Shown here: in pieces, positions 1 through 10,689 of the stretch | Position numbering within the stretch: position 1 is the first letter of the stretch | Layout: each line of letters opens with the position of its first letter | NCBI GenBank assembly: GCA_035578905.1 | Contig: JAQJVL010000005.1 | Span: 3,429,474 to 3,493,473 of the forward strand | Direction of reading: 5' to 3' | Length of the DNA: 64,000 bases | From: Stictocephala bisonia | Lineage: Eukaryota > Arthropoda > Insecta > Hemiptera > Membracidae | Program-made: the position numbers and the translations under genes | The notes under the pieces: generated by a model | Seen by the model: the letters and a program-made list of their open reading frames with translations, nothing else | Database searches by the model: none | Told to the model about the DNA's origin: nothing

Positions 1-2251
1 GGACTGGGAGACTCTAAAGGTAAACCAATTTCATGTATCTCTAATACTATAAGAACTTTTATTCTAATTAAGCAGGGGATGCAGTTTATTATAATCTCCG
101 AACTTTGTTCCAGGGATATAACCACCATTCAGCTGAGCTGAGAAGGAGGTAGGCGGAACCTAATCTTAAGTTCAGTGTACCTCCCCTGTGACTCAGCCAG
201 TCCACCCCCAACGCCGGAGCTCAGACTTCTGGTAGAGAAATATGCTCGTGGGCGACACCTCCTTATAGGATGTGACGCCAACGCTCACCATAAACTTGGC
301 TGGGGGAGCTCCGATACCAACAAAAGAGGGGAGTCTCTCCTTGAATTTATATTAGCTAATAACTTACAGATAATTAATGTAGGTAACAAACCAACCTTTG
401 TTAATAGGGTGCGTAGTGAGATTATTGATATTACTTTCTGTACATCTAATTTAGTGGACTTCGTAAAGGAATGGAAGGTCTCTGATGAAGCTTCACTTTT
501 GGATCACAAATACATTCAGTTCGCACTGAATGTTGATCAACCTCAAGTGCTCTACAGAAATCCTAGGAAAACGGATTGGGCAGTCTACTCTGAACAACTC
601 ACTGCAATGACTGGATCACTGCAAAAAATAGTGAGTTGTTGAGAAGACTTAGACTTAATTGTAACGTCTTTGAAAGACGTAATTATTAGTTCTTATGTTG
701 ATAACTGTCCCCTGCGGACAAGACCTAAGTCTACCAACGATGTGTGGTGGACTCGGGATCTGGGTCTGCAGAGGAGAAACACTCGAAAACTCTTCATCCG
801 TGCCAAAACAACTGGAAGATTGGAGAGCTAGTAATAAGGATTGGAGGCTGAGAGGTAACTCAACCTTAACAAACTACAATAAGGCAATAAAGAAAGCCAA
901 ATTTGACTTCTGGAAAGTTTTTACTGAGGAGCTAAACAGCTTGAAATATGTAGCTAGGCTAAACAAAGTGCTGGCTTCAAAACCTGTTAACTCAATTGGT
1001 GCACTTCGGAAATCAGATGGGGAATATACATTGACGGCAGGTGAAACTCTCGATCTTCTCCTAGAGACACACTTTCCGGGATGCATCAAGTGTGACTGGG
1101 CTGGCTGGGGCCAGTCTTACCGGTGAAAGCTCTCGGCCAAAGGCTGCACGGGGGGACTGGAATCTGGCCAGACACACTGTCACTATTTCGAGGGTGAAAT
1201 GGGCTATCAACAAGTTTGGTCCATATAAATCACCCGGAGGAGACGTCGTGTACCCTGATCTTTTGCAGAAAGCGCCCGACTCGGTTTAACAACTGCTTTG
1301 TGAACTTTTCAGGGTCAGTGCGGCATATGGTTATGTACCGACGGCCTGAGCAGTTAGCAAAGTGGTGTTTATCCCGAAACGAGGAAATCGGACTATAGCC
1401 GAGCTAAGATATTCAGACCAATCAGTCTCTCCTCGGTTATGCTTAAAACACTGGAGAGACTGGTAGAAAGATACATTCGGGACGGGTTTCAGGGACAACC
1501 TCTCCACCGGAATCAACATGTCTATCAGGTTGGTAAATCGTGCATCTCTCCCCTCAACGAACTGGTATGCAGAGCAGAAGATGCATTAGAGAACAAAGCG
1601 GTTGCTCTCTGTGCTTTTCTAGACATTGAGCTTGCCTTTGACAATACAATTGCCCGTAGAGTCCAGGAGCGTGGAATTCCATCAACACTATGCAAGTGGA
1701 TGGATTCTATGCTCAGGTCCAGGCAGGTTAGTGCTTCCCTTCTCGACGTGACTAGGCAGGTCATGACGGTGAGGGGATGCCCACTAGGTGGGGTACTTTC
1801 ACACTAATGTGGAATTAGTTAGTTGATGACCTTTTGAAATCATTAACCGATACCGGTGTTTTCATAAAGGGATATGCAGACGACATAGCTCTGATGGTCA
1901 CAGGCAAGTTTTGTAACACTGTTTCGGACATCATGAATGAAAGCCTGAAACTGGTCAGCAGGTCGTGCTCCAGGAAAGGACTTTCGGAAAAACCATCATC
2001 GGCCCTTTTGCGAGAAAAAGACCTTGGAACACTGAGAGGTTAAAACTCAACGGAGTTCCTTTGGGACTCTCCGAGAAAGCTAATCCAATTGGGTGATCCT
2101 AGATTGCAAGCTTACTTGGAACTATCATCTTTCTAATGTGATTAGCAGTGCGAAATGGGCGTCCAGCCGCACTGTTGGTTTGATGTGGGGATGAGGCCGC
2201 ATTTGGCTTGCTGGCTCTATGATGCATTCCTTCGCCCGCAGATCTCATACG
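1..2251 (+). pseudogene. I/R1/LOA-group LINE, decayed 5' part (endonuclease and RT)
   Basis: This is the broken polyprotein of an old non-LTR retrotransposon, which in life would nick DNA and reverse-transcribe its RNA at the target. Around 160-640 there is the C-terminal half of an AP-like endonuclease: the CDANAHH block, then WGSSDTNKRGE, PTFVN and IDIT, and an SLLDH that matches the usual SDH block. From about 690 the linker and reverse transcriptase appear in several frames: FRPISLSSVMLKTLERLV near 1410-1460, a box-A-like FLDIELAFDN near 1620, and GYADDIALM near 1870. Several frameshifts and stops separate these pieces, so it cannot make protein. The last codons, ...RPQISYG, stop at 2251 and resume at 6609, so the element at 2252-6608 was inserted into it. 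The true 5' end lies outside the window. The clade is inferred from motif style and from the RNase H in the downstream half. Confidence 0.85.
2242..2251 (+). repeat. Left target-site duplication of the nested LINE
   Basis: ATCTCATACG matches ATCTCCTATG at 6609-6618 at 8 of 10 positions. Both encode ...ISYG of the interrupted host LINE, so this is the duplicated target of the 2252-6608 insertion. Confidence 0.7.
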
Positions 2252-3150
2252 ATGCATTTGATAATTATTTATGTTAGTTGTTGCCGATGCATTTGTTATT
2301 ATTTATGTTAGTTGTTGCCGATGCATTTATTAATTATTTATATACTTGCTGCCGATGCGCATTTGTTAATTATTATGTATTTGTTGCCGATGCATTTGTT
2401 ATTATTTATGTTAGTTGTTGCCGATGCATTTCTTAAATATTTATATATTTGTTGCCGATGTATTTGTTATTATTTGTTAGTTGTTGCCGATGCATTTGTT
2501 AATTATTTACGTATTTGTTGCCGATGCATTTGTTATTATTTATATATTTGTTGCCGATGCGTTTGTTATTATTTATGGTAGTTATTGCCAATGCATTGTT
2601 AATCATTTATATACTTGTTGCCGATACATATGTTATTATTTATATACTTGTTGCCAATGCATGTGTCATTATTTAGGTATATACTTGTTTCCGGTGCATT
2701 TGCTATTATTTATATACTTGTCGTTATTATTTATGTACTTGTTGCCGATGTGCATTTGCTATTATTTAAATAATTGTTACGGATGCATGTGTTATTATTT
2801 ATGTACTTGTTGCCAATGCATGTGTCATTATTTAGATATATACTTGTTTCCGGTGCATTTGCTATTATTTATATACTTGTCGTTATTATTTATGTACTTG
2901 TTGCCGATGTGCATTTGCTATTATTTAAATAATTGTTACGGATGCATGTGTTATTATTTATGTACTTGTTGCCAATGCATGTGTTATATTGATATACTTA
3001 TTGCCGATGAATTTATTTATTTATGTACTTGTTGCAGATGCATGTGTTATTATCTATGTATATGTTTCAGATGCATTTGTTATTATTTATGTACTTGTTG
3101 CCTATGCACTTATTATTATTTATATATTTGTTGCCGATACATTTGTTTGT
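2252..3150 (+). repeat. Tandem array forming the 5' region of the nested LINE
   Basis: Roughly 30-36-bp degenerate monomers built on TTGTTGCCGATGCATTTG followed by TTATTATTTAT. A 159-bp higher-order unit is repeated: the block starting TTGCCAATGCATG occurs at 2651, 2810 and 2969, exactly 159 bp apart. Because 159 is a multiple of 3, long reading frames run through the array (for example 2481-3227), but their product is a monotonous C/Y/L-rich repeat with no recognisable domain. Position directly upstream of the LINE ORF suggests a promoter or 5' UTR role like the 5' monomers of some mammalian L1 elements (inference). Confidence 0.85.
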
Positions 3151-3269
3151 GTAAACAGTACGGCCTTAAGAATTTATTCTGTTATAATTATAAGAGTTTA
3201 TTACCTACAAATATTTATTGTGGTTAAAGTTTATTTCAATTTATTTATTTATTATCACAAAATTCACAT

Positions 3270-6134
3270 ATGAGTAATTTTAAAGGAATATATATTTATT
3301 ACCAGAATGTAAGAGGCCTCAGATCTAAAACAACTTTATTTATGAATAACATTCTTGCTTGTAGTTATGATGTGTTAGCTTTGACAGAAACCAATTTACA
3401 GTCTGATATTTATACTGCTGAATTATTCCCCGATACTTATAATGTGTTTAGAAAAGATAGAGATTTAGGTGGTACTGGGATGTCAAGTGGAGGGGGTGTT
3501 TTAATTGCAGTAAAAGTTAATTTTATTTGTAAAAGAATGTATAGCCTTGAAGTAGATTTACCAGATTGTGAAAATATATGGTTAAAGATATCAAGTATTG
3601 CTGGAAAATCATTATATTTATGTGTTGTGTATATAAGGCCCAAGGCTTCCATACTGACATATCAAGCGTTTTATGATAGCCTACAGAATAACAATGTCAT
3701 TCATAACTCGTATGTAAAAATATTAGGAGATTTTAATTTACCGGTATCTGGAATACAATATAACTTGGCTAAGGGAGATAGACTGTGTAAAGAACTTTTG
3801 ATATTTTTAAACACTCAAAATTTACACTTGAAAAATAACATTCTAAATTTTCAAAATAAAACCCTAGATTTGGTTATCTCGAACATGGAGAATGTCGGGG
3901 TGGGACGATGTTCAGACCCACTAGTGGGAGAGGATCCTTATCATCCTGCGATAGAGGTTGAGTGTGTTATCGCGGTACAACAAGCGTGTAGGTCAGGGTC
4001 CGTTGATGAGCCAGGCTATTGTTATCGCCGGGCAGACTTCCTTCAGTTGTATCGCAGAATGGCGGCAATTAATTGGTCTCAGCTTTATCTTTTGGAGGAT
4101 GTCAATGTTGTTTTAGATTGTTTTTACAAAGAAGTATTCAATGTTATTAATAATACTTGTCCTCGTAAAAAATCAAAAGTGTCAAAGTTTCCAGTATGGT
4201 TTACCAAAGAAATCATTTCAAATCTAAAATTAAAAGAAAAATTTCGAAAAAAGTATAAACGCTCTGGTAAGCAGGATTTTTATTCTACATTCTCAAATTT
4301 AAGGTCAAGAATTAAAAAAGATATTAAAGTTGCACACGAAAATTTTGTTAGGGAGGCCGAAAATACTATCATTGCAGACAGTAAAAATTTTTGGAATTTT
4401 GTTAACACTAAAAAATCAGCAAGTAAAGGTTTATTGGTAATGGAGTACAATGGTTTGCAGCTTGACAATGGTAATTTGATATCTAATGGCTTTAAAGATT
4501 ATTTTAGTTCTGTTTATAATAATTATATAGTAGAGCCGACAGTAGATCTGGCGATGGAAGGGGCAACCATGGTGGGAGCGGGCCATTTAGCTTTGGACCA
4601 GGTTACGGAACAAGATGTCACTTTAGCTATTAAAAAGTTGAAATCCAAAACCACTGCAGGTCCTGACTTATTACCTCAGTACATATTTAAGGGGTGTGCA
4701 GATGTTCTTACTCAACCATTAATTTATTTATATAATTTAGCTTTGAAATCAAATACATTTCCTGACCAATGGAAGTTGACAAAAATAACTCCAATTTTTA
4801 AAAGTGGTAAGCAAACACAGATTTTGAACTATCGTCCAGTAGCAGTTTTATCGGCACCAGCTAAGATATTCGAAAGTATAGTTTACAAATATTTATATAG
4901 CTATTTTAAACCAATATTGTCATCTAATCAACATGGGTTTTTGCCTGGTCGCTCTATTAATACTAATTTATTAAATTTTACAAACTATGTCTCTTCTGGG
5001 TTGGACTCATCAGCTCAGACCGATGCAATATATCTTGATCTGGCTAAGGCCTTTGATAGAGTGGATCATTTGATTTTATTGAAAAAATTGCATTTTTATG
5101 GGTTGTCGAATAACCTAATTAAGTTTTTTCACACTTATTTAATTAATCGAAAACAGTTTGTTTATTATAAGGGTTATTTGTCGTCCACTTTTCTAGTACA
5201 ATCTGGAGTACCACAAGGATCAAATTTAGGTCCATGTCTATTTACAATATTAATTAATGATCTGTGTGACAGTGTAAAATCTGTAAATGCTCTGTTATTT
5301 GCGGACGATTTAAAACTTTTTTATCATATATCCTCAGTAAATGATGCGGAAAAATTACAATCTGATTTGGATAATGTTAATAATTGGAGCGTTGTTAATA
5401 AAATGAGCTTTAATGTCTCAAAGTGTCATGTACTGTCATTCACTAGATCAAAAAACTATATATTATATAATTATAACTTAAATGGTGAAGTAATTGCGAG
5501 AGTTAATTCAATAAAAGATTTGGGCGTTTTAGTTAATAGTGAAATGTCATTTGCCAGTCACATAGAAAACTGTGTCAATTCAGCTAGTCGTATGCTAGGG
5601 TTTATAATAAGGCAGGGGGCCAATTTCAAGAATATCAGGTCTTTAATCACTTTGTATACATCCTTGGTCAGATCAAGACTTGAGAACGCCGTCATTGTGT
5701 GGAATCCGATACATTTAATCTATGAAGAAATGATTGAACGAGTTCAAAAAAGATTTTTGAGATATTTATATTATAAATGCTTTAATGTGTATACTTATTT
5801 AGTACCTTATAATGAGCTGCTGGAAATGTTTGGGCTGGAGAGTCTTGGTCTGAGGAGACAGGTCCTGACGCAAGTGTATCTCTGGGGTCTGGTCCGAGGT
5901 CGTGTGGATGACGCGAACTGCTTGGCAGTCCTCAGTTATCGGGTGCCTAGCTTCAACAGCAGGCGCAATTGTTTGTTTGATTTGCCCTATTCACGCACTG
6001 CGGCGCGGGCATTCTTTCCTCTGTTGCGGATGATGAGATCTTATAACGCAATACTTCTGGGTGGGTCTGACATTGACATTCTCTTTGACAGTTTGAATGT
6101 TTTCAAAAAAAAGATTAAGTCATCGTTGGCTTAA
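3270..6134 (+). CDS. LINE endonuclease/reverse transcriptase (954 aa, intact)
   Basis: Single ORF combining an N-terminal endonuclease/exonuclease/phosphatase domain with a reverse transcriptase, the machinery for target-primed reverse transcription. Endonuclease, about residues 1-230: YQNVRGLRSK near 11, the metal-binding glutamate in LTETN (E40), GDFN at 153-156, and a late histidine in PYHPAI (H225). RT, about 440-740: IFKSGK and NYRPVAVL blocks, YLDLAKAFD at 588-596 (catalytic D590), SGVPQGSNLGP near 645, and the FADD catalytic box at 677-680. All expected catalytic residues are visible. There is no RNase H, as usual in Jockey/CR1-group elements. The ATG at 3270 is the first after an in-frame TAA at 3225-3227, which ends a read-through frame in the 5' repeats. 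The exact clade (Jockey, CR1 or L2-like) needs a phylogeny. Confidence 0.9.
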   Translation: MSNFKGIYIYYQNVRGLRSKTTLFMNNILACSYDVLALTETNLQSDIYTAELFPDTYNVFRKDRDLGGTGMSSGGGVLIAVKVNFICKRMYSLEVDLPDCENIWLKISSIAGKSLYLCVVYIRPKASILTYQAFYDSLQNNNVIHNSYVKILGDFNLPVSGIQYNLAKGDRLCKELLIFLNTQNLHLKNNILNFQNKTLDLVISNMENVGVGRCSDPLVGEDPYHPAIEVECVIAVQQACRSGSVDEPGYCYRRADFLQLYRRMAAINWSQLYLLEDVNVVLDCFYKEVFNVINNTCPRKKSKVSKFPVWFTKEIISNLKLKEKFRKKYKRSGKQDFYSTFSNLRSRIKKDIKVAHENFVREAENTIIADSKNFWNFVNTKKSASKGLLVMEYNGLQLDNGNLISNGFKDYFSSVYNNYIVEPTVDLAMEGATMVGAGHLALDQVTEQDVTLAIKKLKSKTTAGPDLLPQYIFKGCADVLTQPLIYLYNLALKSNTFPDQWKLTKITPIFKSGKQTQILNYRPVAVLSAPAKIFESIVYKYLYSYFKPILSSNQHGFLPGRSINTNLLNFTNYVSSGLDSSAQTDAIYLDLAKAFDRVDHLILLKKLHFYGLSNNLIKFFHTYLINRKQFVYYKGYLSSTFLVQSGVPQGSNLGPCLFTILINDLCDSVKSVNALLFADDLKLFYHISSVNDAEKLQSDLDNVNNWSVVNKMSFNVSKCHVLSFTRSKNYILYNYNLNGEVIARVNSIKDLGVLVNSEMSFASHIENCVNSASRMLGFIIRQGANFKNIRSLITLYTSLVRSRLENAVIVWNPIHLIYEEMIERVQKRFLRYLYYKCFNVYTYLVPYNELLEMFGLESLGLRRQVLTQVYLWGLVRGRVDDANCLAVLSYRVPSFNSRRNCLFDLPYSRTAARAFFPLLRMMRSYNAILLGGSDIDILFDSLNVFKKKIKSSLA

Positions 6135-6608
6135 GATGCGTAAGCCAATATTCTCTATTAGTTGCTACCTAGGGTGCTTTGTTTTTTGTGAGGGATAGGG
6201 TTTACTTGTATCTTTCTTTATATATTTCTGTATTTAATATTTCTGTATAATTTTAAAATTTGTATGCAAATAATATTTATTATAATAATATCATACTATA
6301 TTTATTACATTATTATGAGATTATATTTATTAAACTACTATATTGTACCCATTACACTGTTATATTATTTATTATTATATATTATTTATATTATATACTT
6401 TGCATAATTGTTTATTCTTGATGGATTGCTTGCAAAAATTGTATTTATTAATATTTGTGTGGTGGATGTGAAAATAGTGTGACATGAACTTTATAGCTCA
6501 AGCTACTCATATTTATTGTAAAATGTTTTTGAACTGCTGTAATGTTACTAGGGTAAAACCTGTTTTATAGCATGTAAATAAAATAAAATAAATAAATAAA
6601 TAAATAAA
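6135..6608 (+). other. 3' UTR and (AAAT)n tail of the nested LINE
   Basis: AT-rich sequence following the stop codon, ending in a run of AAATA/AAAT units from about 6576 to 6608 that includes AATAAA signals and directly abuts the right target duplication. A simple-repeat tail instead of pure poly(A) is common in several LINE clades. Confidence 0.75.
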
Positions 6609-6618
6609 ATCTCCTATG
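6609..6618 (+). repeat. Right target-site duplication of the nested LINE
   Basis: ATCTCCTATG, paired with ATCTCATACG at 2242-2251. Reading continues in frame as ISYGALVWW, the missing continuation of the split LINE. Confidence 0.7.
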
Positions 6619-7935
6619 GAGCTCTTGTGTGGTGGAATAAGGCTTGTCAGAGCTCGGCGAGTAAAAAGCTTGCTAGTATCCAAAGATGCTTAATTATAAC
6701 GGGTGCGTTTTCAAGCACACCTACGGCATCACTCGAAGGGCTGCTCAATTTACAGCCACTTGATCTTCACCTTACAGTGGAGGCTAAGAAGGCAGCCTAC
6801 AAACTGAATAGTGTAGGCAAGCTCAAGAGAAGCAGATTCAAATCTGGCCACTCGTGAGCTATTGAAAATTAACTACACAGCAGAACGCTGGACATGGTAC
6901 CAGATGTCATGGACACAAACATTTCATTCTCCAGACCTTACCTGGTTGACATTGAATCCAGGGAGGACTGGAGACTGAGGATAGATACAATCCCGCCACC
7001 TACATAAATCATCTGGTACACGGATGGTTCCGTCATGGAGGGTGAGGCTGGGTACCGGGTGACGGTCCCTCTACCGGGACTCGCCTATGGGGTATTCAGG
7101 GGAGGTACTGTACGATCTACCAGGCCGAGATTTTTGCCATCCTTGTCTGCGCCCAACAGGGATTAGTAGGACAAGTTAGGGGCAAACAGATCTGCATTCC
7201 GTCAGACAGTCAAGCCACTCTTAAAGCACTTGACTCCTGCCAATTCATCTCAAGACTCACTTGGGAGTATTTTCGAACTTTGAGTGCCTTGGCCACACAA
7301 TTTTCCAATTGAGGTGGGTTTCGAGGCACAGCGGCCTCACAGGTAATGAAGAAGCTGACCTCCTAACCAAGATCGGAGTGAGGATTCCATTTGTAGGGCT
7401 CAAACCAGTGTATGGCATTGGAATTACCACAGCCAAGACTGAAATACAGAACTTGGCGAGAAATCGCCACCACAGTAGATGGCAGCGGTTTCACGACCAA
7501 GTCCCTACAAAATCTCTGGTGAGATGATCAAACCCTACGGTGACCAAATCACTCACCACCAAGAATCGCAATAACATCAGGTTTGTGATGTTGTATATTA
7601 CTGGACACGGCTATTTCAAGAAACATCTGGTAAAGATTGGTCTCTACAGAGAAGACACCAGTTGTCGGCTTTGTGGTGAGGCTCTCGAGTCTATCGAACA
7701 TTTATTAACAGAGTGCGAAGCTCTGGAGCTCAGGAGAAGGAGAATATTCGGGGACGAGCTCTCTGAAGAAAGAATGGTAGCTAGTCTGAGGGAAAATATT
7801 TTAGAACTTGCTAAGCCTCTTGGAATAGGTACCCCATTCTAGTAAGCAACAGAGGAGCACAATAAACCTAAGGTTTAAGTGCAACATAGGAATAGTCTCA
7901 AAGCTTTCCTTCCCCTCAACAAACTAAACTAACCA
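6619..7935 (+). pseudogene. I/R1/LOA-group LINE, decayed 3' part (RNase H, zinc knuckle)
   Basis: Continuation of the LINE broken at 2251. It begins GALVWWNKACQ, then the RT thumb/linker (SIQRCLIITGAFSSTPTASLEG, given here in parts: IQRCLIITGA and TPTASLEGLL). Around 7015-7240 is an RNase H domain: YTDGS, an AEIFAI-type helix in a shifted frame, SDSQATLKAL, and later the H...GNEEAD block at 7330-7365. A C-terminal CCHC-like motif, CRLC...H...C, lies at about 7660-7720 and the ORF ends at 7842. Stops and frameshifts break it. The 3' UTR carries the GCACAATAAACC element common near the ends of such LINEs and runs to about 7935. It is related to the fragment at 53265-54440. Confidence 0.85.
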
Positions 7936-9067
7936 AGAATGGCAGCCAGACCTTTTAGATGGCATGTAATGGCCTGGTTAAAAATTTTCAAATTTGAGTT
8001 ATTTTTTTGTAAGCTATAAACCTAACTACTTCATAGTTTTTCTTAATACATTTGGAGAATGGCAAATAACATAATATAATAAACAAGGCCAACTTATAAT
8101 ATCTTAAGAAAAAAAATGTATAAACCAAAACAATCTTCTCGGTTTATATTTATTTTTTAACTATGACATCATTACTAAAAAATACTATATTTACATTTAT
8201 TTATATCGCTGAAAAGAGTATTTATATCTGTGTGTATCTTGAAAATGTCACACCATTATCTCAACAATTCATTTATTTATGTCATTCTAACATAATCGAT
8301 CAACTTCACAATGCCCTAGGCAGCCATGGCAACTAAGAATACCCTTAGCTGAATTTCAAGTTATAAAAATAAATAGAAATACTAAAACAATATTAGAAAA
8401 CCCTGTTCATAAAATCTTTATAAATATGCCCTGTGTATACATATAATATGTAAACTTAGGATGTAACAATATACACCGGGTGTTCATAAAAATCCCTTAG
8501 ACTTCGGTATATGGTTACGTACATGAAAACTAACAAAATATGTCTTGTAAACATATATCCTAAAAAGCTGATTTTTCCGTCTTGTCTGTCTGAATGTGTG
8601 TTTACATTATTTATCATTTCTTACTAACCCCTAAAGATATTATCTTCACAATCCTGGTACATATATGAGGAATAATAAGACCTAATGTAGTATAAAGTGT
8701 CAAATTTCTATTTCATATCATTCATAAAATGGCAGCTATTTTTAGTTTTCAAAGCTTTTGCAATAATTCGTAAACGTACAGAAGTTACAGTTGGCGATAG
8801 ATTACTCTGTAATTGTTAATTAATGTTAGAATCAAATATAGCTAGTAAAGTAATACGAGTTTAGCCTGCCAAACGGCCAAATTACTAGAAAAGTGGCCAA
8901 AATTTATATATTGTATTTATTTATAAATAGGAAATAAAATAATTTATTCATATCTCTAAAAGTAAAAAAATTACAATCTACACAAAAACCGCCAATTTTT
9001 GTTTCCTGAAAGATGGTAAAAAGATTGTCAAGATCAGATCATTGATAACTGCTAAGTTGAAATATTT
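7936..9067. other. AT-rich DNA without recognisable genes
   Basis: No supported coding sequence. At 8471 the sequence TACACCGGGTGTTCATAAAAATCCC resembles in style the CAGGGTG-type ends of small TA-flanked elements elsewhere in this window, but I found no matching right end. Confidence 0.5.
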
Positions 9068-9211
9068 GTAATACACTACATGCTAATGTTGTGGCAACTT
9101 TTTTCAATTTTTTGTAGGTTTCTAAATTAAATTCATCGACAATGATGGCCGACATTTTGAACAGTTTCTGTAGTGCTTCAACATCTTCTGGTAGTAATAA
9201 ATCAAATACTA

Positions 9212-10158
9212 CTGTTGGCCAGAAATTATGTGCCCCTCAGTTTGATGGTTGTTTACTAATAAACTAAGAGGCGTATGAGACCCCAAATCACTCCTTTGTT
9301 TTTCTCATTTGATTTTATTTAAGGACATTTGTAATTTTAAATTTTATTATAAGTTTTAATAATTTTCATCCTAGTTGTAACAAAACATTTTTGGAATTTT
9401 AACCAAATTCCACCGTACATAAAATTTACACCGTTATTACTAAAAAACTTGTTATTGTGTCGCATTTATATTTTAATACGAGATTGGTAGAAATGCTTTC
9501 TATAAGTTTTATGTATTTTAGAATTTTAACTTTTCAAGAAAAAAAGGATAATATCATTTACTTCAAACATTGTTGTCTTGGCTTCTAGAGGTCGTAAGAT
9601 TAATTACTTGGTCTTGTTGTAACCTTATGACATGTATAGTTACGATACATTACTTTCATATCTGTAAGTAAATGCAGTGATTTTAAATCAATTTTAAATA
9701 ATTTTAAATTGATTTAAATCAATATAAAATCACTGCATCTACTTACGCATTAATAATAATGTATCGTAACAATACATGTCATGAGGAATGCAAGACCAAT
9801 TAATTAATTTTATGACCTCTAGAAGCGAAGACAACAGTGTTTTAGTGAATTGATTATAAATGTATAAAACTTACTGAAAATATTCCAATCAATATCGTAT
9901 TGAATTATAAATGCGATAAATTTACGGGTTTTTTAGAAATAACTATGTAATTTGATGCACAGTGAAAACTAGTTAAAATTCTGGTAATTGTTTGTTCTAA
10001 CTAGGATAAAAATTATTGAAACCTATAATATAATTTAATAACTCATTATACGTACAATGAAACGAGAAAACATTGGTGTGATTGGAGTTTTCGTAGGCTT
10101 CTTAGTTTCTTGGTAAACAACCTTCAAAATCGAGTGCACATAATTTCTATACTGATAG
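9212..10158. mobile_element. ~1-kb palindromic TA-flanked element, copy 1
   Basis: A 947-bp near-palindrome. The left end CTGTTGGCCAGAAATTATG is mirrored by CATAATTTCTATACTGATAG at the right end, and homology between the arms continues inward through CTAAGAGGC/CTTCTTAG, the TTCTAGAGGTCGTAA/TTATGACCTCTAGAAG block and TGCAGTGATTTTAAATC/AAAATCACTGCA around the centre near 9705. TA flanks both ends (9210-9211 and 10159-10160), as expected for Tc1/mariner-type targets. It has no coding capacity, so it is a non-autonomous MITE or foldback element. Two further copies lie at 22791-23834 and 47971-48969. A transcript would fold into a hairpin of about 450 bp. Confidence 0.85.
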
Positions 10159-10268
10159 TAGTTTAGAATTCAAATGTAATTTAATAGTATGTAAAATATT
10201 AAAACTTATTATCGCTTATAGTTACTGATCACTCAACTCGTTTTTAATCTTCACAGATTACTTCCAAA

Positions 10269-10310
10269 AGGGGTTTTAATCTCTTTAAAATCCGTGGTAT
10301 TAAAACCCCT
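10269..10310. repeat. Perfect 12-bp hairpin
   Basis: AGGGGTTTTAAT at 10269-10280 and ATTAAAACCCCT at 10299-10310, with an 18-nt loop. It is followed by A-rich rather than T-rich sequence; function unknown. Confidence 0.6.
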
Positions 10311-10689
10311 AAAAAAATGTGTTGTCTTTTAAATAATACTACAGATTTTTAATTACGATTGATAAGTAACCTAAAAATTACGAATTTTAATTTAGAAAAC
10401 TACAAAAATTGTATAAAATTGCCACAACATTAATGATGTACTGCATTACATAATTTCTGTGGGATTCATGGTTCGGGCAAGTTATGTTTTTGTTGGTTTT
10501 TTTAAGCCTTGAGGCAAACTTATTTTTCAATTTTAGTCATCAGCCGTTACGAGTAAGTTTTTTGGTTGATTTTTTCCTAACGCTTATTTAATTACTTAAA
10601 TTTTTGTCCTGATGCAAACTTTGTAACGTTAACATTTGACTTTTGAAATAAACAATATTTTTTCAGATGAAGTGTTTTTTATTATTCCT

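Larger units (their letters stand above)
2252..6608 (+). mobile_element. Jockey/CR1-group LINE, apparently full length, nested
   Basis: A roughly 4.36-kb non-LTR retrotransposon made of a tandemly repeated 5' region (to about 3150), one long uninterrupted ORF (3270-6134), an AT-rich 3' UTR and an (AAAT)n tail. It is bounded by an imperfect 10-bp target duplication and interrupts the RT C-terminal region of an older LINE exactly between residues that join up again on the far side. No separate ORF1 (gag-like) reading frame is present, only reading frames through the 5' repeats. The intact 954-codon ORF implies a recent insertion; the two mismatches in the duplication imply some age or an imprecise boundary. 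Confidence 0.85.
9068..10449. repeat. Outer inverted repeat surrounding palindrome copy 1
   Basis: About 70 bp at 9068-9136 (TGTAATACACTACATGCTAA ... GTTTCTAAATTAAATTCA) recurs in inverted orientation at 10382-10449, sharing AATGTTGTGGCAA and TTTCTAAATTAAA. The two arms enclose palindrome 9212-10158 and extra DNA, suggesting that one inverted-repeat element received another. Confidence 0.6.

Noticed and set aside
8471..8500. Start of a CAGGGTG-type MITE
   Set aside because: One end only; no matching right end was found within the next kilobase.
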